The notes beneath the pieces were generated by a model that worked only from the letters and a program-made list of their open reading frames with translations, searched no databases and had not been told where the DNA came from. From Pectobacterium zantedeschiae (GTDB taxonomy: Bacteria > Pseudomonadota > Gammaproteobacteria > Enterobacterales > Enterobacteriaceae): a stretch of DNA of 64,000 nucleotides. Made by a program: the position numbers and the translations under genes. Every line of letters starts with the position of its first letter. Positions within the stretch are counted from its first letter, which is position 1. This document shows positions 49,351 through 59,831 of the stretch, piece by piece. Where the stretch lies: the NCBI RefSeq assembly GCF_004137795.1, contig NZ_NWTM01000001.1, positions 3,072,035-3,136,034 of the forward strand, given 5' to 3'.

Positions 49351-50355
49351 TTAACCCACCCGCAGTTTATGCGCGGCTGAAGACGCCCGGTTATCATTGC
49401 TGGCAGCCACGTCGAGATCGCGACTTTGCAGCAGCAGCACTTGAGCAGCCACATCACCAACCGTTGCTTTATAACCAGCAATAGAGCGTGCGAAGACGTT
49501 ATAGATGACAACCGCAGGAATCGCGGCAACCAGACCAATCGCCGTCGCCAGCAGGGCTTCCGCGATACCCGGCGCAACCACCGCTAGGTTAGTTGTTTGT
49601 GTCTGTGCGATACCGATGAAGCTATTCATGATGCCCCATACCGTACCAAACAGACCCACGAACGGTGCAACCGCGCCGACCGTTGCCAAATAGCCGTTAC
49701 CACGCCCCATATGACGTCCGGTAGCCGCCACTCGACGTTCCAGACGAAACGCGGTGCGCTCTTTAATTCCGTTGTTGTCATCAGAACGGGCAGAAAGCTC
49801 CAGTTCGTTCTGCGCATCTGCCAGCAATTGTTGCGCTACGCTGCCTGCTTTGAAGGCGTCCGCCGTTTCCAGCGCATCGTCGAGCGTTTTCGCCTGTTGC
49901 AGCGCCAGATACTCACGACGCAGACGACGTTTCGCGCCAGACATTTCGACGCTTTTACTGAAGAAGATCGCCCAGGTAATCACAGAGGCCAACAGCAGTC
50001 CGATCATCACCGTTTTCACTACAGCATCAGCGTGCTGGTACATGCCCCAAACGGACAGGTCGGTTTTCATCAGATTATTCGTACCCGGCGCAGCACTGGC
50101 CGGAAGCGTGAGCGCCGATGCTGGTGCATCTGTCGTCACGGGGGTAGAAGGAGATGCAACAGCAGGCTGTGCGGCTGGCGCTGTATTCTCGGTCGATAAC
50201 GGCGTGGTTGCCGGAGCCGCAAACGCATTTCCACTTAGTCCCGCTGTACACAGCAGGATAACCAGCACGCTACGGGAAAATGCGCTGAACGCGCCACGTT
50301 TTTTTTGCCAGGTTGATAACACCTGTTGAGTTGTATTACTGACAGCCGTCTTCAC
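49351..50355 (-). CDS. exbB: TonB-complex proton channel subunit ExbB (long form)
   Basis: A 334-residue form of ExbB, about 90 residues longer than E. coli ExbB. A signal-like hydrophobic segment and an Ala/Pro/Thr-rich stretch (about 50-90) precede the conserved part, which starts LMKTDLSVWGMYQHADAVVK and has three membrane helices with GAVAPFVGLFGTVWGIMNSF. The start is GTG 50355 with GGAGG seven bases upstream. Its promoter probably carries a Fur box. Confidence 0.95.
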   Translation of the reverse strand: MKTAVSNTTQQVLSTWQKKRGAFSAFSRSVLVILLCTAGLSGNAFAAPATTPLSTENTAPAAQPAVASPSTPVTTDAPASALTLPASAAPGTNNLMKTDLSVWGMYQHADAVVKTVMIGLLLASVITWAIFFSKSVEMSGAKRRLRREYLALQQAKTLDDALETADAFKAGSVAQQLLADAQNELELSARSDDNNGIKERTAFRLERRVAATGRHMGRGNGYLATVGAVAPFVGLFGTVWGIMNSFIGIAQTQTTNLAVVAPGIAEALLATAIGLVAAIPAVVIYNVFARSIAGYKATVGDVAAQVLLLQSRDLDVAASNDNRASSAAHKLRVG

Positions 50356-50455
50356 GCTGTGCCTCCACCATTCGTTCTGTACAATACCCGCACATACCCG
50401 CAGGTATAATGCAGCAATAACGCAGCCTGAAATGATACCAAACCCTGAACGAATT

Positions 50456-50474
50456 GATAGTCGTTCTCATTATT
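50456..50474 (-). promoter_or_regulatory. Probable Fur box upstream of exbB
   Basis: GATAGTCGTTCTCATTATT matches the 19-base Fur consensus GATAATGATAATCATTATC at 12 or more positions and lies about 100 bases before exbB. Iron repression of exbBD would fit its role. Confidence 0.6.
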
Positions 50475-50851
50475 ATTTACACCAGATAACGCACTTTTTC
50501 TTGCGTTCTGACAGGGTTTTTAGGGGTATTGTCAGCACATTGGCAGGAAAAGCATAAAAACACTCAGAAGAAGAGCATTCAGGAATATATCGGGAAAGGG
50601 ATCGTCCTAAAAACAACGTACTGCCCAAGGTTTTTATGATCAACTTTTTGTGATCAACATTAAGTTATCAGACCATTTCATGATGGCTGGCGATAAGTTT
50701 GCTGAAATAAATAGATACATACGCACACAATAAGATAAATAAAAACACCACGTTACGCATATCACCGTGAAGCAGATAGGAAGAAAATCCATATAAAACA
50801 GCATTTCATATTAGCTTTTTCTTTTGTGACATGAGTCATTCTACAAAGTTG

Positions 50852-50928
50852 TATAATAGGTTAGCTTAACTCGAAGAGAATACCGACGCGCGCCACAATA
50901 ATACTTAACAGGTGGCCGTCTTCTCTTC
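50852..50928 (+). promoter_or_regulatory. TRAP operon promoter and structured 5' leader
   Basis: A TATAAT at 50852-50857 has TGTGACATGAGTCATT (50825-50840), a CRP-like palindrome, just upstream, though its spacing from the -10 is unusual. The transcript would open with GAAGAGAA (50873-50880) pairing TTCTCTTC (50921-50928) and GCCAC (50892-50896) pairing GTGGC (50912-50916), a large stem-loop about 100 bases before dctP. The remainder of 50356-51026 is AT-rich with no gene seen. Confidence 0.45.
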
Positions 50929-51026
50929 ATTAAACCCACTCTCCATTATTCTATTTTTCATGGGTTTATATTTTTAAATCACCATTTGATTATCGATAAT
51001 GTCACCCAACCTCTGGAGATAACTCA

Positions 51027-52004
51027 ATGAAGCTGTCGAAAACATTGATCGGTGTTTGTCTGGGATCTACCGCACTCCTGATGAGCCAAGCGATTCAGGC
51101 TCAACAAATTAAAGCCTCTGATGTTCACCCTGAAGGTTACCCTAATGTCGTTGCCGTACAGAAAATGGGAGAGAAATTAAAAGCGGCCACAAATGGCAGG
51201 CTGGAAATTAAAACCTTCCCCGGCGGTGTATTAGGTGATGAAAAACAAATGATTGAGCAGGCGCAGCTCGGTGCGATTGATATTATCCGTGTATCCATGA
51301 CACCCGTTGCCGCTATTTTACCAGAAATAGAAGTCTTCACCCTGCCCTATATTTTCCGTGATGAAGATCATCTGCATAAAGTACTGGATGGAAAAATCGG
51401 TCAGGAAATTGGCGACAAGATTACCCAGAGTAGTAAATCAAAATTAGTTTTTCTAGGCTGGATGGATGCGGGAACGCGTAACTTAATCACCAAGCAACCG
51501 GTAGTGAAACCAGAAGACCTCAAGGGCATGAAAATTCGCGTACAGGGTAGCCCAGTCGCGCTGGCAACGCTAAAAGCTATGGGCGCCAACTCGATTGCCA
51601 TGGGCGTCAGCGAAGTCTTCAGCGGCATGCAAACTGGCGTAATTGACGGTACCGAAAATAACCCACCAACGTTTGTCGCACACAACTACCTGCCTGTAGT
51701 GAAAAACTATACCTGGAGCCGCCACTTCATCATCCCTGAACTGTTTCTGTATTCCAAAACCAAATGGGACAAACTTTCTAAAGAGGATCAGGATGTTATC
51801 CTGAAACTGGCGAAAGAAGCACAGCAAGAACAACGCGTACTGTGGAATGAATATACTCAGCAATCTTTGGATAAAATGAAGGCCGGAGGCGTTCAGTTCC
51901 ATGAAATTGATACCGAGTACTATTTCAAAGCAACGCAGCCCGTACGCGATCAATTCGGTGCCAAATATCAGGATCTGATTAAAGCCGTCGCTGACGTCCA
52001 ATAA
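51027..52004 (+). CDS. TRAP transporter substrate-binding protein (DctP family)
   Basis: A 325-residue periplasmic solute receptor. A signal peptide (MKLSKTLIGVCLGSTALLMSQAIQA) is followed by the two-domain binding fold. KIRVQGSPVALATLKAMGAN contains the conserved arginine that binds the carboxylate of the ligand. The ligand is most likely an organic or sugar acid but cannot be named from sequence. GGAG precedes the ATG. dctQ and dctM homologues follow after a 190-base gap with a strong hairpin. Confidence 0.95.
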   Translation: MKLSKTLIGVCLGSTALLMSQAIQAQQIKASDVHPEGYPNVVAVQKMGEKLKAATNGRLEIKTFPGGVLGDEKQMIEQAQLGAIDIIRVSMTPVAAILPEIEVFTLPYIFRDEDHLHKVLDGKIGQEIGDKITQSSKSKLVFLGWMDAGTRNLITKQPVVKPEDLKGMKIRVQGSPVALATLKAMGANSIAMGVSEVFSGMQTGVIDGTENNPPTFVAHNYLPVVKNYTWSRHFIIPELFLYSKTKWDKLSKEDQDVILKLAKEAQQEQRVLWNEYTQQSLDKMKAGGVQFHEIDTEYYFKATQPVRDQFGAKYQDLIKAVADVQ

Positions 52005-52066
52005 TTCAAACTTCATTTTAGCGGATAAATAACAGAACGTTGACGAACCTATTTACGCGATGAAAA

Positions 52067-52099
52067 CGGTGATAATGGAAGATTAATCCATTATCACCG
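52067..52099 (+). terminator. Perfect 13-bp hairpin between dctP and dctQ genes
   Basis: CGGTGATAATGGA (52067-52079) and TCCATTATCACCG (52087-52099) pair perfectly around a seven-base loop, without a T run. This looks like a stabilising or partial-termination element that keeps the binding protein in excess over the membrane subunits. Confidence 0.6.
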
Positions 52100-52213
52100 C
52101 GCTGCGGAATTCATTAGCAACGTTATAAATAGCTATTTATCTTCACCCTTAATGACCTGATATCAACGATTATCCTTCGCTTATCACTCACCTGAGTGAA
52201 TATAGGTGGCACA

Positions 52214-52720
52214 ATGGCACAGTCTTATCTTTCAAGTATGGATGTACTCTATCGTATTGCCATGTGGGTTTCTGGTCTGGCGTTACTTATTATGACGCTA
52301 ATAATTCCTGTCGGCATATTTGCGCGCTATGTTTTAAATGCTGCATTATCCTGGCCAGAACCCATTTCAATTATTTGTATGGTGACGTTTACTTTTGTAG
52401 GCGCAGCAGTCAGTTACCGTTCCAATTCACATATTGCTGTCAGCATGTTGACCGATAGATTGCCAGAATCTGGTAAGAAGATTTGCATTCACCTGTCAAA
52501 TCTCCTAATGCTCTTAATCAGCCTGTTTATTCTCTATTACAGCTCCGTGCTCTGCATCGAATTGTGGGAACAGCCCGTCGCGGAATTTCCATTATTAACC
52601 GCAGGTGAAAGTTATTTACCGCTACCTATCGGCTCGTTAATTACCGTGCTCTTCATCATCGAAAAAATGTTTTTCGGCCCGCAGGATAAACGCCCTGTGG
52701 TAATGCTTGGCAGTTCTTAA
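52214..52720 (+). CDS. TRAP transporter small permease (DctQ family)
   Basis: A 168-residue membrane protein with four hydrophobic segments; the first two flank IFARYVLNAALSWPEP, the DctQ hallmark. It forms the permease with the DctM-type subunit. I prefer ATG 52214 (AGGTGG five bases upstream) to a GTG at 52196. Confidence 0.92.
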   Translation: MAQSYLSSMDVLYRIAMWVSGLALLIMTLIIPVGIFARYVLNAALSWPEPISIICMVTFTFVGAAVSYRSNSHIAVSMLTDRLPESGKKICIHLSNLLMLLISLFILYYSSVLCIELWEQPVAEFPLLTAGESYLPLPIGSLITVLFIIEKMFFGPQDKRPVVMLGSS

Positions 52721-52735
52721 TTCGGAGCCAATACC

Positions 52736-54028
52736 ATGGATGCATTTATTCTTGTTGCCACATTGGCCGTGCTGTTGGCCGTCGGCGTTCCTGTCGCTTA
52801 TGCGGTAGGGTTAAGCGCGATTGTTGGCGCTTTCTGGATCGATTTGCCACTTGAGGCGGTCATGATCCAAATTACCAACGGCGTGAACAAGTTTTCACTG
52901 CTGGCAATCCCCTTCTTTATTCTCGCGGGGGCCATTATGGCCGAAGGCGGTATTGCCCGTCGGTTGGTCAGTTTCGCGTATATCTTTGTCGGCTTTATTC
53001 GCGGCGGCTTATCGTTGGTTAACATCGTCGCATCAACGTTTTTCGGTGCGATATCTGGCTCTTCCGTGGCAGATACGGCCTCAATCGGCTCGGTGATGAT
53101 CCCGGAAATGGAGAAAAAGGGCTACCCGCGCGATTTCTCTGCTGCCGTCACCGCCAGCGGCTCTGTACAGGCCATTCTGACTCCGCCGAGCCACAACTCG
53201 GTGATCTACTCGCTGGCAACCGGTGGCACGGTTTCGATTGCCGCGCTGTTTATTGCGGGGATCCTGCCTGGTCTGCTGCTCAGCCTGACCCTGATGGTGA
53301 TGTGCGTCGGTTTCGCACATCGGCGCGGTTACCCGAAAGGCGAACGCGTACCGTTCCGTCAGGCGCTGAAAATCTTTGTCGATACGCTGTGGGGTCTGAT
53401 GACCGTCGTCATCATCATGGGTGGGATTCTGTCCGGCATTTTTACCGCCACCGAGTCCGCGGCCATCGCCTGCCTGTGGTCCTTCTTCGTGACCATGTTT
53501 ATCTATAAAGATTATAAATGGTCAGAACTGCCCAAGCTGATGTACCGCACGGTAAAAACTGTCACGATCGTGATGATCCTGATCGGCTTCGCTGCTGCAT
53601 TCGGTGCCATCATGACCTACATGCAGTTGCCAGCGCGCATTACCGAGTTTTTCACCTCCATTTCAGATAACAAGTACGTCATCCTGATGTGGATTAACAT
53701 CATGCTCCTGCTGATCGGCACACTCATGGACATGGCACCGCTAATCCTGATCCTGACGCCCGTGCTGCTGCCTGTTGCCCTCTCGCTTGGCATCGATCCG
53801 GTGCATTTCGGTATGATCATGCTGGTGAACCTTGGGATCGGTCTGATTACTCCGCCAGTGGGGTCGGTACTTTTCGTCGCCAGTGCGGTCAGTAAGCAGA
53901 AGATAGAGCAGGTCGTTAAAGCAATGTTGCCCTTCTACTGTGGGCTTTTCTTTGTTCTGATGCTGGTCACCTATATTCCAGCTATCTCGCTCTGGCTGCC
54001 TAAATTCTTTGGCGTCCATACCGGTTAA
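52736..54028 (+). CDS. TRAP transporter large permease (DctM family)
   Basis: A 430-residue membrane protein with about 12 segments, the sodium-coupled transport subunit. FFGAISGSSVADTASIGSVMIPEM and the second-repeat motif NLGIGLITPPVGSVLFV are conserved in DctM. It begins 15 bases after the small permease stop. Confidence 0.95.
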   Translation: MDAFILVATLAVLLAVGVPVAYAVGLSAIVGAFWIDLPLEAVMIQITNGVNKFSLLAIPFFILAGAIMAEGGIARRLVSFAYIFVGFIRGGLSLVNIVASTFFGAISGSSVADTASIGSVMIPEMEKKGYPRDFSAAVTASGSVQAILTPPSHNSVIYSLATGGTVSIAALFIAGILPGLLLSLTLMVMCVGFAHRRGYPKGERVPFRQALKIFVDTLWGLMTVVIIMGGILSGIFTATESAAIACLWSFFVTMFIYKDYKWSELPKLMYRTVKTVTIVMILIGFAAAFGAIMTYMQLPARITEFFTSISDNKYVILMWINIMLLLIGTLMDMAPLILILTPVLLPVALSLGIDPVHFGMIMLVNLGIGLITPPVGSVLFVASAVSKQKIEQVVKAMLPFYCGLFFVLMLVTYIPAISLWLPKFFGVHTG

Positions 54029-54040
54029 CACACTCTAATT

Positions 54041-54085
54041 GCGCCATGTTATTCGCTGCACGACAGAAGAACATGGCGCTTTCCT
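54041..54085 (+). terminator. Terminator after the TRAP operon
   Basis: GCGCCATGTT (54041-54050) and AACATGGCGC (54070-54079) pair perfectly, followed by TTTCCTT. The remaining gap to metC (to 54363) shows no gene and no clear MetJ box. Confidence 0.7.
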
Positions 54086-54363
54086 TACGTTTTCTTACCT
54101 GAAATATTTTCACCTACCTCCAATTTTACCCCATAAGAATCGGCGAAAAGCCCCTTTCGCTGCGGGAATTCCTGCGATATAGAACATTTTTTCCATGATG
54201 ACAAAACCCGCCCACATGCCGCTTCAGCCGTGATAACGTAGACCTTATAAATCGAATCCTGATAAATCCAATTATGCTCCGTGATTCTCCTGTGCCCACT
54301 GTCGGAAATGAGTCGGCATATTGAGTCATTCGGCAGGACTGAACAGAAAAGGTGATAGTGGTT

Positions 54364-55554
54364 ATGACAAGCAAAAAAACGGCAACAGCATTAGTCGCCG
54401 CAGGACGCAGCAAGAAATTCACCCATGGCTCCGTCAACCCCGTTATTCAGCGCGCTTCTTCCCTGGTATTTGATACCGTACAGGACAAGAAGCACGCCAC
54501 CATTAACCGGGCCAAGGGGGCGCTGTTCTACGGTCGTCGTGGCACGTTGACGCATTTCTCATTTCAGGAAGCGATGGTGGAGCTGGAAGGCGGTGTGGGT
54601 TGCGCACTGTATCCCTGTGGGGCGGCCGCCATTTCTAACGCGATCCTCTCTTTCGTCGCGGCAGGCGATCATATTCTGGTGACGGAATCAGCCTATGAAC
54701 CCACGCAGGATTTCTGCACGAAAGTGCTCAACAAGCTGAACGTCAGCACCACCTATTTCAATCCACTCATCGGTGCCGATATTGCCAACGTGATCCAGCC
54801 CAATACCAAAGTCGTCTTTCTTGAATCGCCGGGCTCTATCACCATGGAAGTACACGATGTGCCAGCTATCGTCCAAGCCGTGCGCCGTATTAATCCCGAG
54901 ATCGTTATCATGATCGATAATACCTGGGCCGCAGGTATTTTATTTAAGGCGTTCGATTTCGATATTGATATCTCGATTCAGGCTGGTACGAAATATATCG
55001 TCGGCCATTCCGATGCCATGATCGGCACGGCGGTGGCTAACGAACGCTGCTGGGTACAGCTACGTGAGCACTCTTACCTGATGGGACAAATGGTGGACGC
55101 TGATACCGCCTACGTCGCCAGCCGCGGTCTGCGCACGTTGGGCGTCAGACTCAAACAGCATCAGGAAAGCAGCATCCGCATTGCGAAGTGGCTGTCGGAA
55201 CGGCCAGAGGTCGCAGTCGTTAATCACCCCGCATTGCCAGGATGCAAAGGGCATGAATTCTACGAGCGCGATTTTAAGGGCTGTAACGGCTTGTTCTCAT
55301 TCGTCCTGAAAGAGAAATTAAGCAAAGAAACGTTGGCGCACTATCTGGACCATTTTGAGCATTTCAGTATGGCGTATTCCTGGGGCGGTTTTGAGTCTCT
55401 GATTCTGGCAAATCAGCCAGAAGAACTGGCGGCTATTCGTCCTGTGAGCGGCGTGGATTTTACCGGCACACTTATTCGGTTACATATTGGACTTGAAGAC
55501 AGTGACGATCTGATCGACGATCTGGCTGCGGGTTTTGGCAGAATCAGCGCTTAA
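54364..55554 (+). CDS. metC: Cystathionine beta-lyase MetC
   Basis: A 396-residue PLP enzyme that cleaves cystathionine to homocysteine, pyruvate and ammonia in methionine synthesis. The PLP lysine lies in [13 protein letters not shown], and the sequence follows E. coli MetC along its length ([28 protein letters not shown]). I use ATG 54364 ([19 protein letters not shown]). In E. coli metC is next to exbBD; here the TRAP operon has been inserted between them. Confidence 0.96.
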   Translation: MTSKKTATALVAAGRSKKFTHGSVNPVIQRASSLVFDTVQDKKHATINRAKGALFYGRRGTLTHFSFQEAMVELEGGVGCALYPCGAAAISNAILSFVAAGDHILVTESAYEPTQDFCTKVLNKLNVSTTYFNPLIGADIANVIQPNTKVVFLESPGSITMEVHDVPAIVQAVRRINPEIVIMIDNTWAAGILFKAFDFDIDISIQAGTKYIVGHSDAMIGTAVANERCWVQLREHSYLMGQMVDADTAYVASRGLRTLGVRLKQHQESSIRIAKWLSERPEVAVVNHPALPGCKGHEFYERDFKGCNGLFSFVLKEKLSKETLAHYLDHFEHFSMAYSWGGFESLILANQPEELAAIRPVSGVDFTGTLIRLHIGLEDSDDLIDDLAAGFGRISA

Positions 55555-55615
55555 TCAGCAAAGCACAGCCAAACGACAGGGAAACAAAATACAAGCAGGG
55601 AAAAAATACAGAAAA

Positions 55616-55662
55616 TGTGACGGCCATAAGGCCGCCGCGTCTTGATTTCCCCTGCGACGCGG
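55616..55662 (+). terminator. Stem-loops after metC
   Basis: GGCC-ATAA-GGCC (55622-55633) and CCGCGTC...GACGCGG (55634-55662) are adjacent hairpins about 70 bases past the stop; the T run is weak. Nothing else is evident in 55555-55880. Confidence 0.45.
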
Positions 55663-55880
55663 TGGGTAATGCGTTATGATAATAATGAGTCAACGCTTAC
55701 TAAAAAACGGCGTTACCTTAACCAAAAATTAAGCATTAAGCCCTATCGTATTCTCACAATGCGGTAAGGCGTTTTGCCCATACTGATTTTAGGGCTTGAT
55801 AGACAGTAAATTTCAGGTAACCCAGCGTTCTACCGCCGCTGCCTGAGAGATAATGAATATCGTCACTGGCGGGAAGTAAT

Positions 55881-56540
55881 ATGAGTATGGTTCACGACAT
55901 TATGCAGGCTCTCTGGCAGCAGGATTTTAGCGCACTGGCCGATCCCCACGTCATTTGGGTCATTTACGGCATTCTGTTCACGACGCTATTTCTGGAGAAC
56001 GGCCTGTTACCTGCCTCTTTTTTGCCCGGCGATAGTCTGCTGCTGCTCACTGGCGCCATGATTGCCAAAGGTGTGATGAGCTTTTTCCCCACGATGATTC
56101 TGCTTACCATCGCCGCCAGCCTCGGCTGCTGGCTCAGCTACCTTCAAGGGCGCTGGTTGAGCGATACACGTCTGGTAAAGGGCTGGCTATTACAGCTTCC
56201 CGCTCATTATCACCAGCGTGCCCATCATCTGTTCCATCGTCACGGCCTGACGGCGCTGCTGGTTGGCCGCTTTTTAGCCTTTATCCGCACGCTGCTGCCG
56301 ACAATGGCAGGTATTTCCGGGTTAAATAATACGCGCTTTCAAATTTTCAACTGGCTCAGTGGGCTACTGTGGGTCGGGGGGATTGTCACACTCGGCTATG
56401 CGCTCAGCCATATTCCGTTGGTCAAACGCTATGAAGATCAGGTGATGACCGCGCTGATCCTGCTGCCGATTATTTTACTGGTCAGCGGTCTTATCGGTAT
56501 GGCAGTCGTCGTATGGCGTAAAAAACGCTCGGTCGCCTAA
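55881..56540 (+). CDS. yghB: DedA-family inner-membrane protein YghB
   Basis: A 219-residue DedA-family membrane protein. It has [28 protein letters not shown] and the arginine-containing [16 protein letters not shown] signature. DedA proteins act in envelope proton homeostasis and probably lipid flipping, and YghB/YqjA are needed for normal cell division in E. coli. The metC-yghB-yqhC order matches E. coli. It converges on yqhC with 29 bases between. Confidence 0.93.
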   Translation: MSMVHDIMQALWQQDFSALADPHVIWVIYGILFTTLFLENGLLPASFLPGDSLLLLTGAMIAKGVMSFFPTMILLTIAASLGCWLSYLQGRWLSDTRLVKGWLLQLPAHYHQRAHHLFHRHGLTALLVGRFLAFIRTLLPTMAGISGLNNTRFQIFNWLSGLLWVGGIVTLGYALSHIPLVKRYEDQVMTALILLPIILLVSGLIGMAVVVWRKKRSVA

Positions 56541-56569
56541 TCCGGTAACCGTGCAATTTATTGCCGCCT

Positions 56570-57580
56570 TTAGCCTTCCTCAACCGCCATATTATTGGCC
56601 TTTAATCTTGACACTTCGTCGCCCGGCGTCGCGCCAAAATAGCGTTTAAATTCCCGGCTAAACTGCGACGCGCTCTCATATCCGACACGGGCCGCTGCAA
56701 CACCAGCTTTCAGGCCATCGTTGATCATCATCACCCGCGCTTTATGCAGGCGGTAGGATTTCAGATACTGCAACGGCGAGGTGTTGGTGACCGCCTTGAA
56801 GTTATGATGAAACGCAGACACGCTCATGTTCACTTCGGCAGCCAACTGCTCCACATTCAGGCTATCAGCATAGTGATTCTCAATGCGCCGCAGCGCTTTG
56901 GTGATTTGGCTGAAGTGCGTGTGCCGATTCACCAGCGCCTGTAATGCCGCACCACTTTCACCACAGAGCATATGATAGATAATCTCGCGCACAATCGTCG
57001 GGCCCAGCACGCGAGCGTCGCGCGGGTTATTCATCGCATCAAGCAGCCGTTCGACAGCACACAGGATCTCATCGGTCAACGGCGCGCTGTTCACCCCGCA
57101 CGTGCAAGAACAGGGACGAATCGCGCTGTCATCATCACCGATGTCGATCAGCAAATCCTGAAGCATTTGGATGTCGATGCTAATCGACATCCCTACCAGC
57201 GGGTTCTCAACGCTGGCTATCGTTTCACATTCGAACGGCAGCGGAACGGTCATCAACAGGTAATTTTCCGGGTCGTACTGGAACATTTTTCCACCCAGGT
57301 AGCCAATCTTTTGGCCCTGAAAAATGATGACGATCGTCGGCTCATACATCACTGGCACACGCGGGTGATGTTGTTCGGTATACAGAATCCTTACCTGAGG
57401 CACGAGCGAAGGCGTGACCCAACTTTTAGTTGAACAGCGTATTGCTTGCTCCACGATGCGCTGGCGCACGGTCTGTTGCTGTTCTGCTTCTCTCTGTGTT
57501 GTCTGTTTCTGAATTTTTTGTTTCTGAACAAGCTGCTCACGTTGGCTTTCCGTCGACATGCCTTGGCTTTCCGTCAACAT
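56570..57580 (-). CDS. yqhC: AraC-family aldehyde-responsive activator YqhC
   Basis: A 336-residue AraC-type regulator with a cupin-like sensor ([18 protein letters not shown]) and a C-terminal pair of helix-turn-helix units ([43 protein letters not shown]). In E. coli YqhC activates yqhD-dkgA in response to reactive aldehydes; here it diverges from the nitroreductase-yqhD-dkgA group. The N-terminus has an odd Gln/Glu-rich stretch ([20 protein letters not shown]) preceded by a 21-base tandem duplication that gives two in-frame starts, 57580 and 57559. Confidence 0.9.
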   Translation of the reverse strand: MLTESQGMSTESQREQLVQKQKIQKQTTQREAEQQQTVRQRIVEQAIRCSTKSWVTPSLVPQVRILYTEQHHPRVPVMYEPTIVIIFQGQKIGYLGGKMFQYDPENYLLMTVPLPFECETIASVENPLVGMSISIDIQMLQDLLIDIGDDDSAIRPCSCTCGVNSAPLTDEILCAVERLLDAMNNPRDARVLGPTIVREIIYHMLCGESGAALQALVNRHTHFSQITKALRRIENHYADSLNVEQLAAEVNMSVSAFHHNFKAVTNTSPLQYLKSYRLHKARVMMINDGLKAGVAAARVGYESASQFSREFKRYFGATPGDEVSRLKANNMAVEEG

Positions 57581-57791
57581 AATGTTATCTCGCTACCGGT
57601 TCTTTTTTCCTGCCTGAAGCCTCTCTCCTGACACGGGAAACAAAATGACATACCCGCGAACTATTATCACCCTTTTCTCCTGTATTTTGTAGAAATAGGC
57701 AATAACCAAACAGAAATGTGCATTGAACGTCTTCCAGAGGTTGATGACAATACTGAGCGTACCCTCATCCACTCATCACACGGGAAAAGAC

Positions 57792-58532
57792 ATGAATAAA
57801 ACGATTGAACTGTTTACGTCACACCGCAGCGAACGTAGCTACCTTGATAAACCTATTCCCGATGACGTGTTGGATGCCATTGTTCAATCCGCACATTTAG
57901 CGCCGACATCCGTGAACTCTCAGCAAGTGTCGCTCATCGTCACCCGTGACCCAGAACGCAAGGCACGCATTGCCGAACTGGCTGGCGGACAACCGTGGAT
58001 TGCCAAAGCACCCGTGTTCATCACCGTAGTGCTAGATATGCACAAAACGCAGGTCGGGATTGCCATGAGCGGCAAACAGCAACACGCGCATGAAAGCCTC
58101 GAAAGCCTGATCGCTGGCACAACGGATGTCGGTATTGCACTCGGTACGCTGATGGCCGCCGCACGCTCATTCGGACTGGGCATCGTCCCGATTGGCGGCA
58201 TCCGTCGCGAACCGCAGGCGATGATCGATTTTCTGCAACTCCCTGAACTGACGTTCCCCGTCGCAGGCGTTGCTATCGGCTATGTCGATACCCCAGCACA
58301 TCAGAAACCACGCCTTCCGCTAAATTCATTCCGCCATGATGAAACCTATCATCAGGACGTTCTGCCTACGGCGATTGAGCAATATAACCACACGCTAGTG
58401 ACACACTGGCAGCAAACCGGTCGTGCAGACGGCGACAACTGGGGTGATAACACCGCCAGCTACTACCAACACATCTACTTCCCGAAAGTCTTGCCCGCGA
58501 TCCTTCAACAGGGCTTTAAACTGGACAAATAA
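57792..58532 (+). CDS. NfsA-like NADPH-dependent flavin nitroreductase
   Basis: A 246-residue oxidoreductase of the NfsA/FRP group. SHRSERSYLDKPIPDD and SAHLAPTSVNSQQVSLIVTRDPERKARIA line the FMN site, and FGLGIVPIGGIRREPQ is typical of the group. It likely reduces quinones, nitro compounds or flavins with NADPH. I chose ATG 57792 (MNKTIELF). yqhD starts three bases after its stop, so they are one operon, opposite yqhC. In E. coli no nitroreductase gene lies at this position, as I recall. Confidence 0.9.
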   Translation: MNKTIELFTSHRSERSYLDKPIPDDVLDAIVQSAHLAPTSVNSQQVSLIVTRDPERKARIAELAGGQPWIAKAPVFITVVLDMHKTQVGIAMSGKQQHAHESLESLIAGTTDVGIALGTLMAAARSFGLGIVPIGGIRREPQAMIDFLQLPELTFPVAGVAIGYVDTPAHQKPRLPLNSFRHDETYHQDVLPTAIEQYNHTLVTHWQQTGRADGDNWGDNTASYYQHIYFPKVLPAILQQGFKLDK

Positions 58533-58535
58533 CCC

Positions 58536-59699
58536 ATGCTAAATTTCACACTTCATACCCCAACCAAGATTCTGTTTGGCGAAGGCCAGATTGCTGAATT
58601 AGGCAAAGAAATTCCTGCCGATGCCCGCATCCTCATCACTTACGGCGGCGGCAGCGTGAAGCACAATGGCGTACTGGATCAGGTTTATCGCGCGCTGGAA
58701 GGGCGCAACGTACGCGAGTTTTCCGGCATTGAGCCGAACCCGACGTATGAAACGTTAATGAAAGCCGTCGATGTTGTCAGAGCAGAGAAGATTGATTTCC
58801 TGCTGGCGGTTGGAGGGGGCTCTGTCGTCGATGGTACAAAATTTATCGCCGCCGCAGCGGATTATCAGGCCGCGCAGGATCCGTGGCACATTCTGCAAAC
58901 TGGTGGAGCAGAAATCGATCGCGGCGTCGCACTGGCAGCGGTACTCACCCTCCCCGCGACCGGTTCGGAATCCAACAATGGCGCGGTAATCACCCGTAAA
59001 GCAACCAACGATAAGCTCGCCTTCCACTCACGATACACTCAGCCGCTTTTCGCCGTGCTCGACCCGGTAGTAACTTACACTCTGCCCGCTCGCCAGATCG
59101 CAAACGGTGTGGTCGATGCCTTCGTTCATACGGTTGAGCAATACCTGACCTATTCGGTCGATGCCAAAGTACAGGATCGTTTTGCGGAAGGTTTGCTGCT
59201 GACGCTGGTTGAAGAAGGCCCGCGTGCGCTGGCTGAACCAGAAAACTACAAGGTCAGAGCCAATGTGATGTGGAGCGCAACCATGGCGTTGAACGGCCTG
59301 ATTGGTGCCGGAGTACCGCAGGATTGGTCAACTCACATGCTGGGGCATGAATTAACGGCGCAGCATGGCCTCGACCATGCCCAAACGCTGGCAATCGTTC
59401 TGCCTGCCATGCTGACAGCAAGAAAAACCCAGAAGCGTGACAAGCTGCTGCAATACGCCGAGCGCGTCTGGAACCTACGTGACGGCAGCGAAGACCAGCG
59501 TATCGACGGCGCGATTGCCGCCACACGTGGCTTCTTCGAAAAAATGGGCGTACCAACCCGCATGTCTGACTATCAGTTGGATGGCAGCTCCATACCAACA
59601 CTGGTCGCCAAACTCAGCGAGCACGGCCTGACTGCGCTAGGCGAGCACCGTGACATTACGCTGGAAGAAAGCCAGAAGATTTACGAGGCGGCGCGTTAA
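58536..59699 (+). CDS. yqhD: NADPH-dependent aldehyde reductase YqhD
   Basis: A 387-residue iron/zinc-type alcohol dehydrogenase that reduces short and toxic aldehydes with NADPH. The cofactor motif GGGSVVDGTKF and the metal ligands in DAFVHTVEQYL, MLGHELTAQHG and LDHAQTL are intact; the length is as in E. coli. It follows the nitroreductase gene and probably is activated by YqhC. Confidence 0.97.
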   Translation: MLNFTLHTPTKILFGEGQIAELGKEIPADARILITYGGGSVKHNGVLDQVYRALEGRNVREFSGIEPNPTYETLMKAVDVVRAEKIDFLLAVGGGSVVDGTKFIAAAADYQAAQDPWHILQTGGAEIDRGVALAAVLTLPATGSESNNGAVITRKATNDKLAFHSRYTQPLFAVLDPVVTYTLPARQIANGVVDAFVHTVEQYLTYSVDAKVQDRFAEGLLLTLVEEGPRALAEPENYKVRANVMWSATMALNGLIGAGVPQDWSTHMLGHELTAQHGLDHAQTLAIVLPAMLTARKTQKRDKLLQYAERVWNLRDGSEDQRIDGAIAATRGFFEKMGVPTRMSDYQLDGSSIPTLVAKLSEHGLTALGEHRDITLEESQKIYEAAR

Positions 59700-59831
59700 G
59701 CCCCTCTTCCCGAATAATTGGAATTAAGGAGAAAACGCTATCGTTTAAACTACCCCTATCCCCTCAATGCTGTGTCTGTTAAGGGGAACCAATCGGCTAA
59801 TGCTGGTCACTTACGCCCGTTGTCAGGGGAA

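Noticed and set aside
54029-54363. MetJ boxes before metC
   Set aside because: Only a weak single AGACCTT near 54239; no tandem AGACGTCT-like repeats, so MetJ control cannot be supported.
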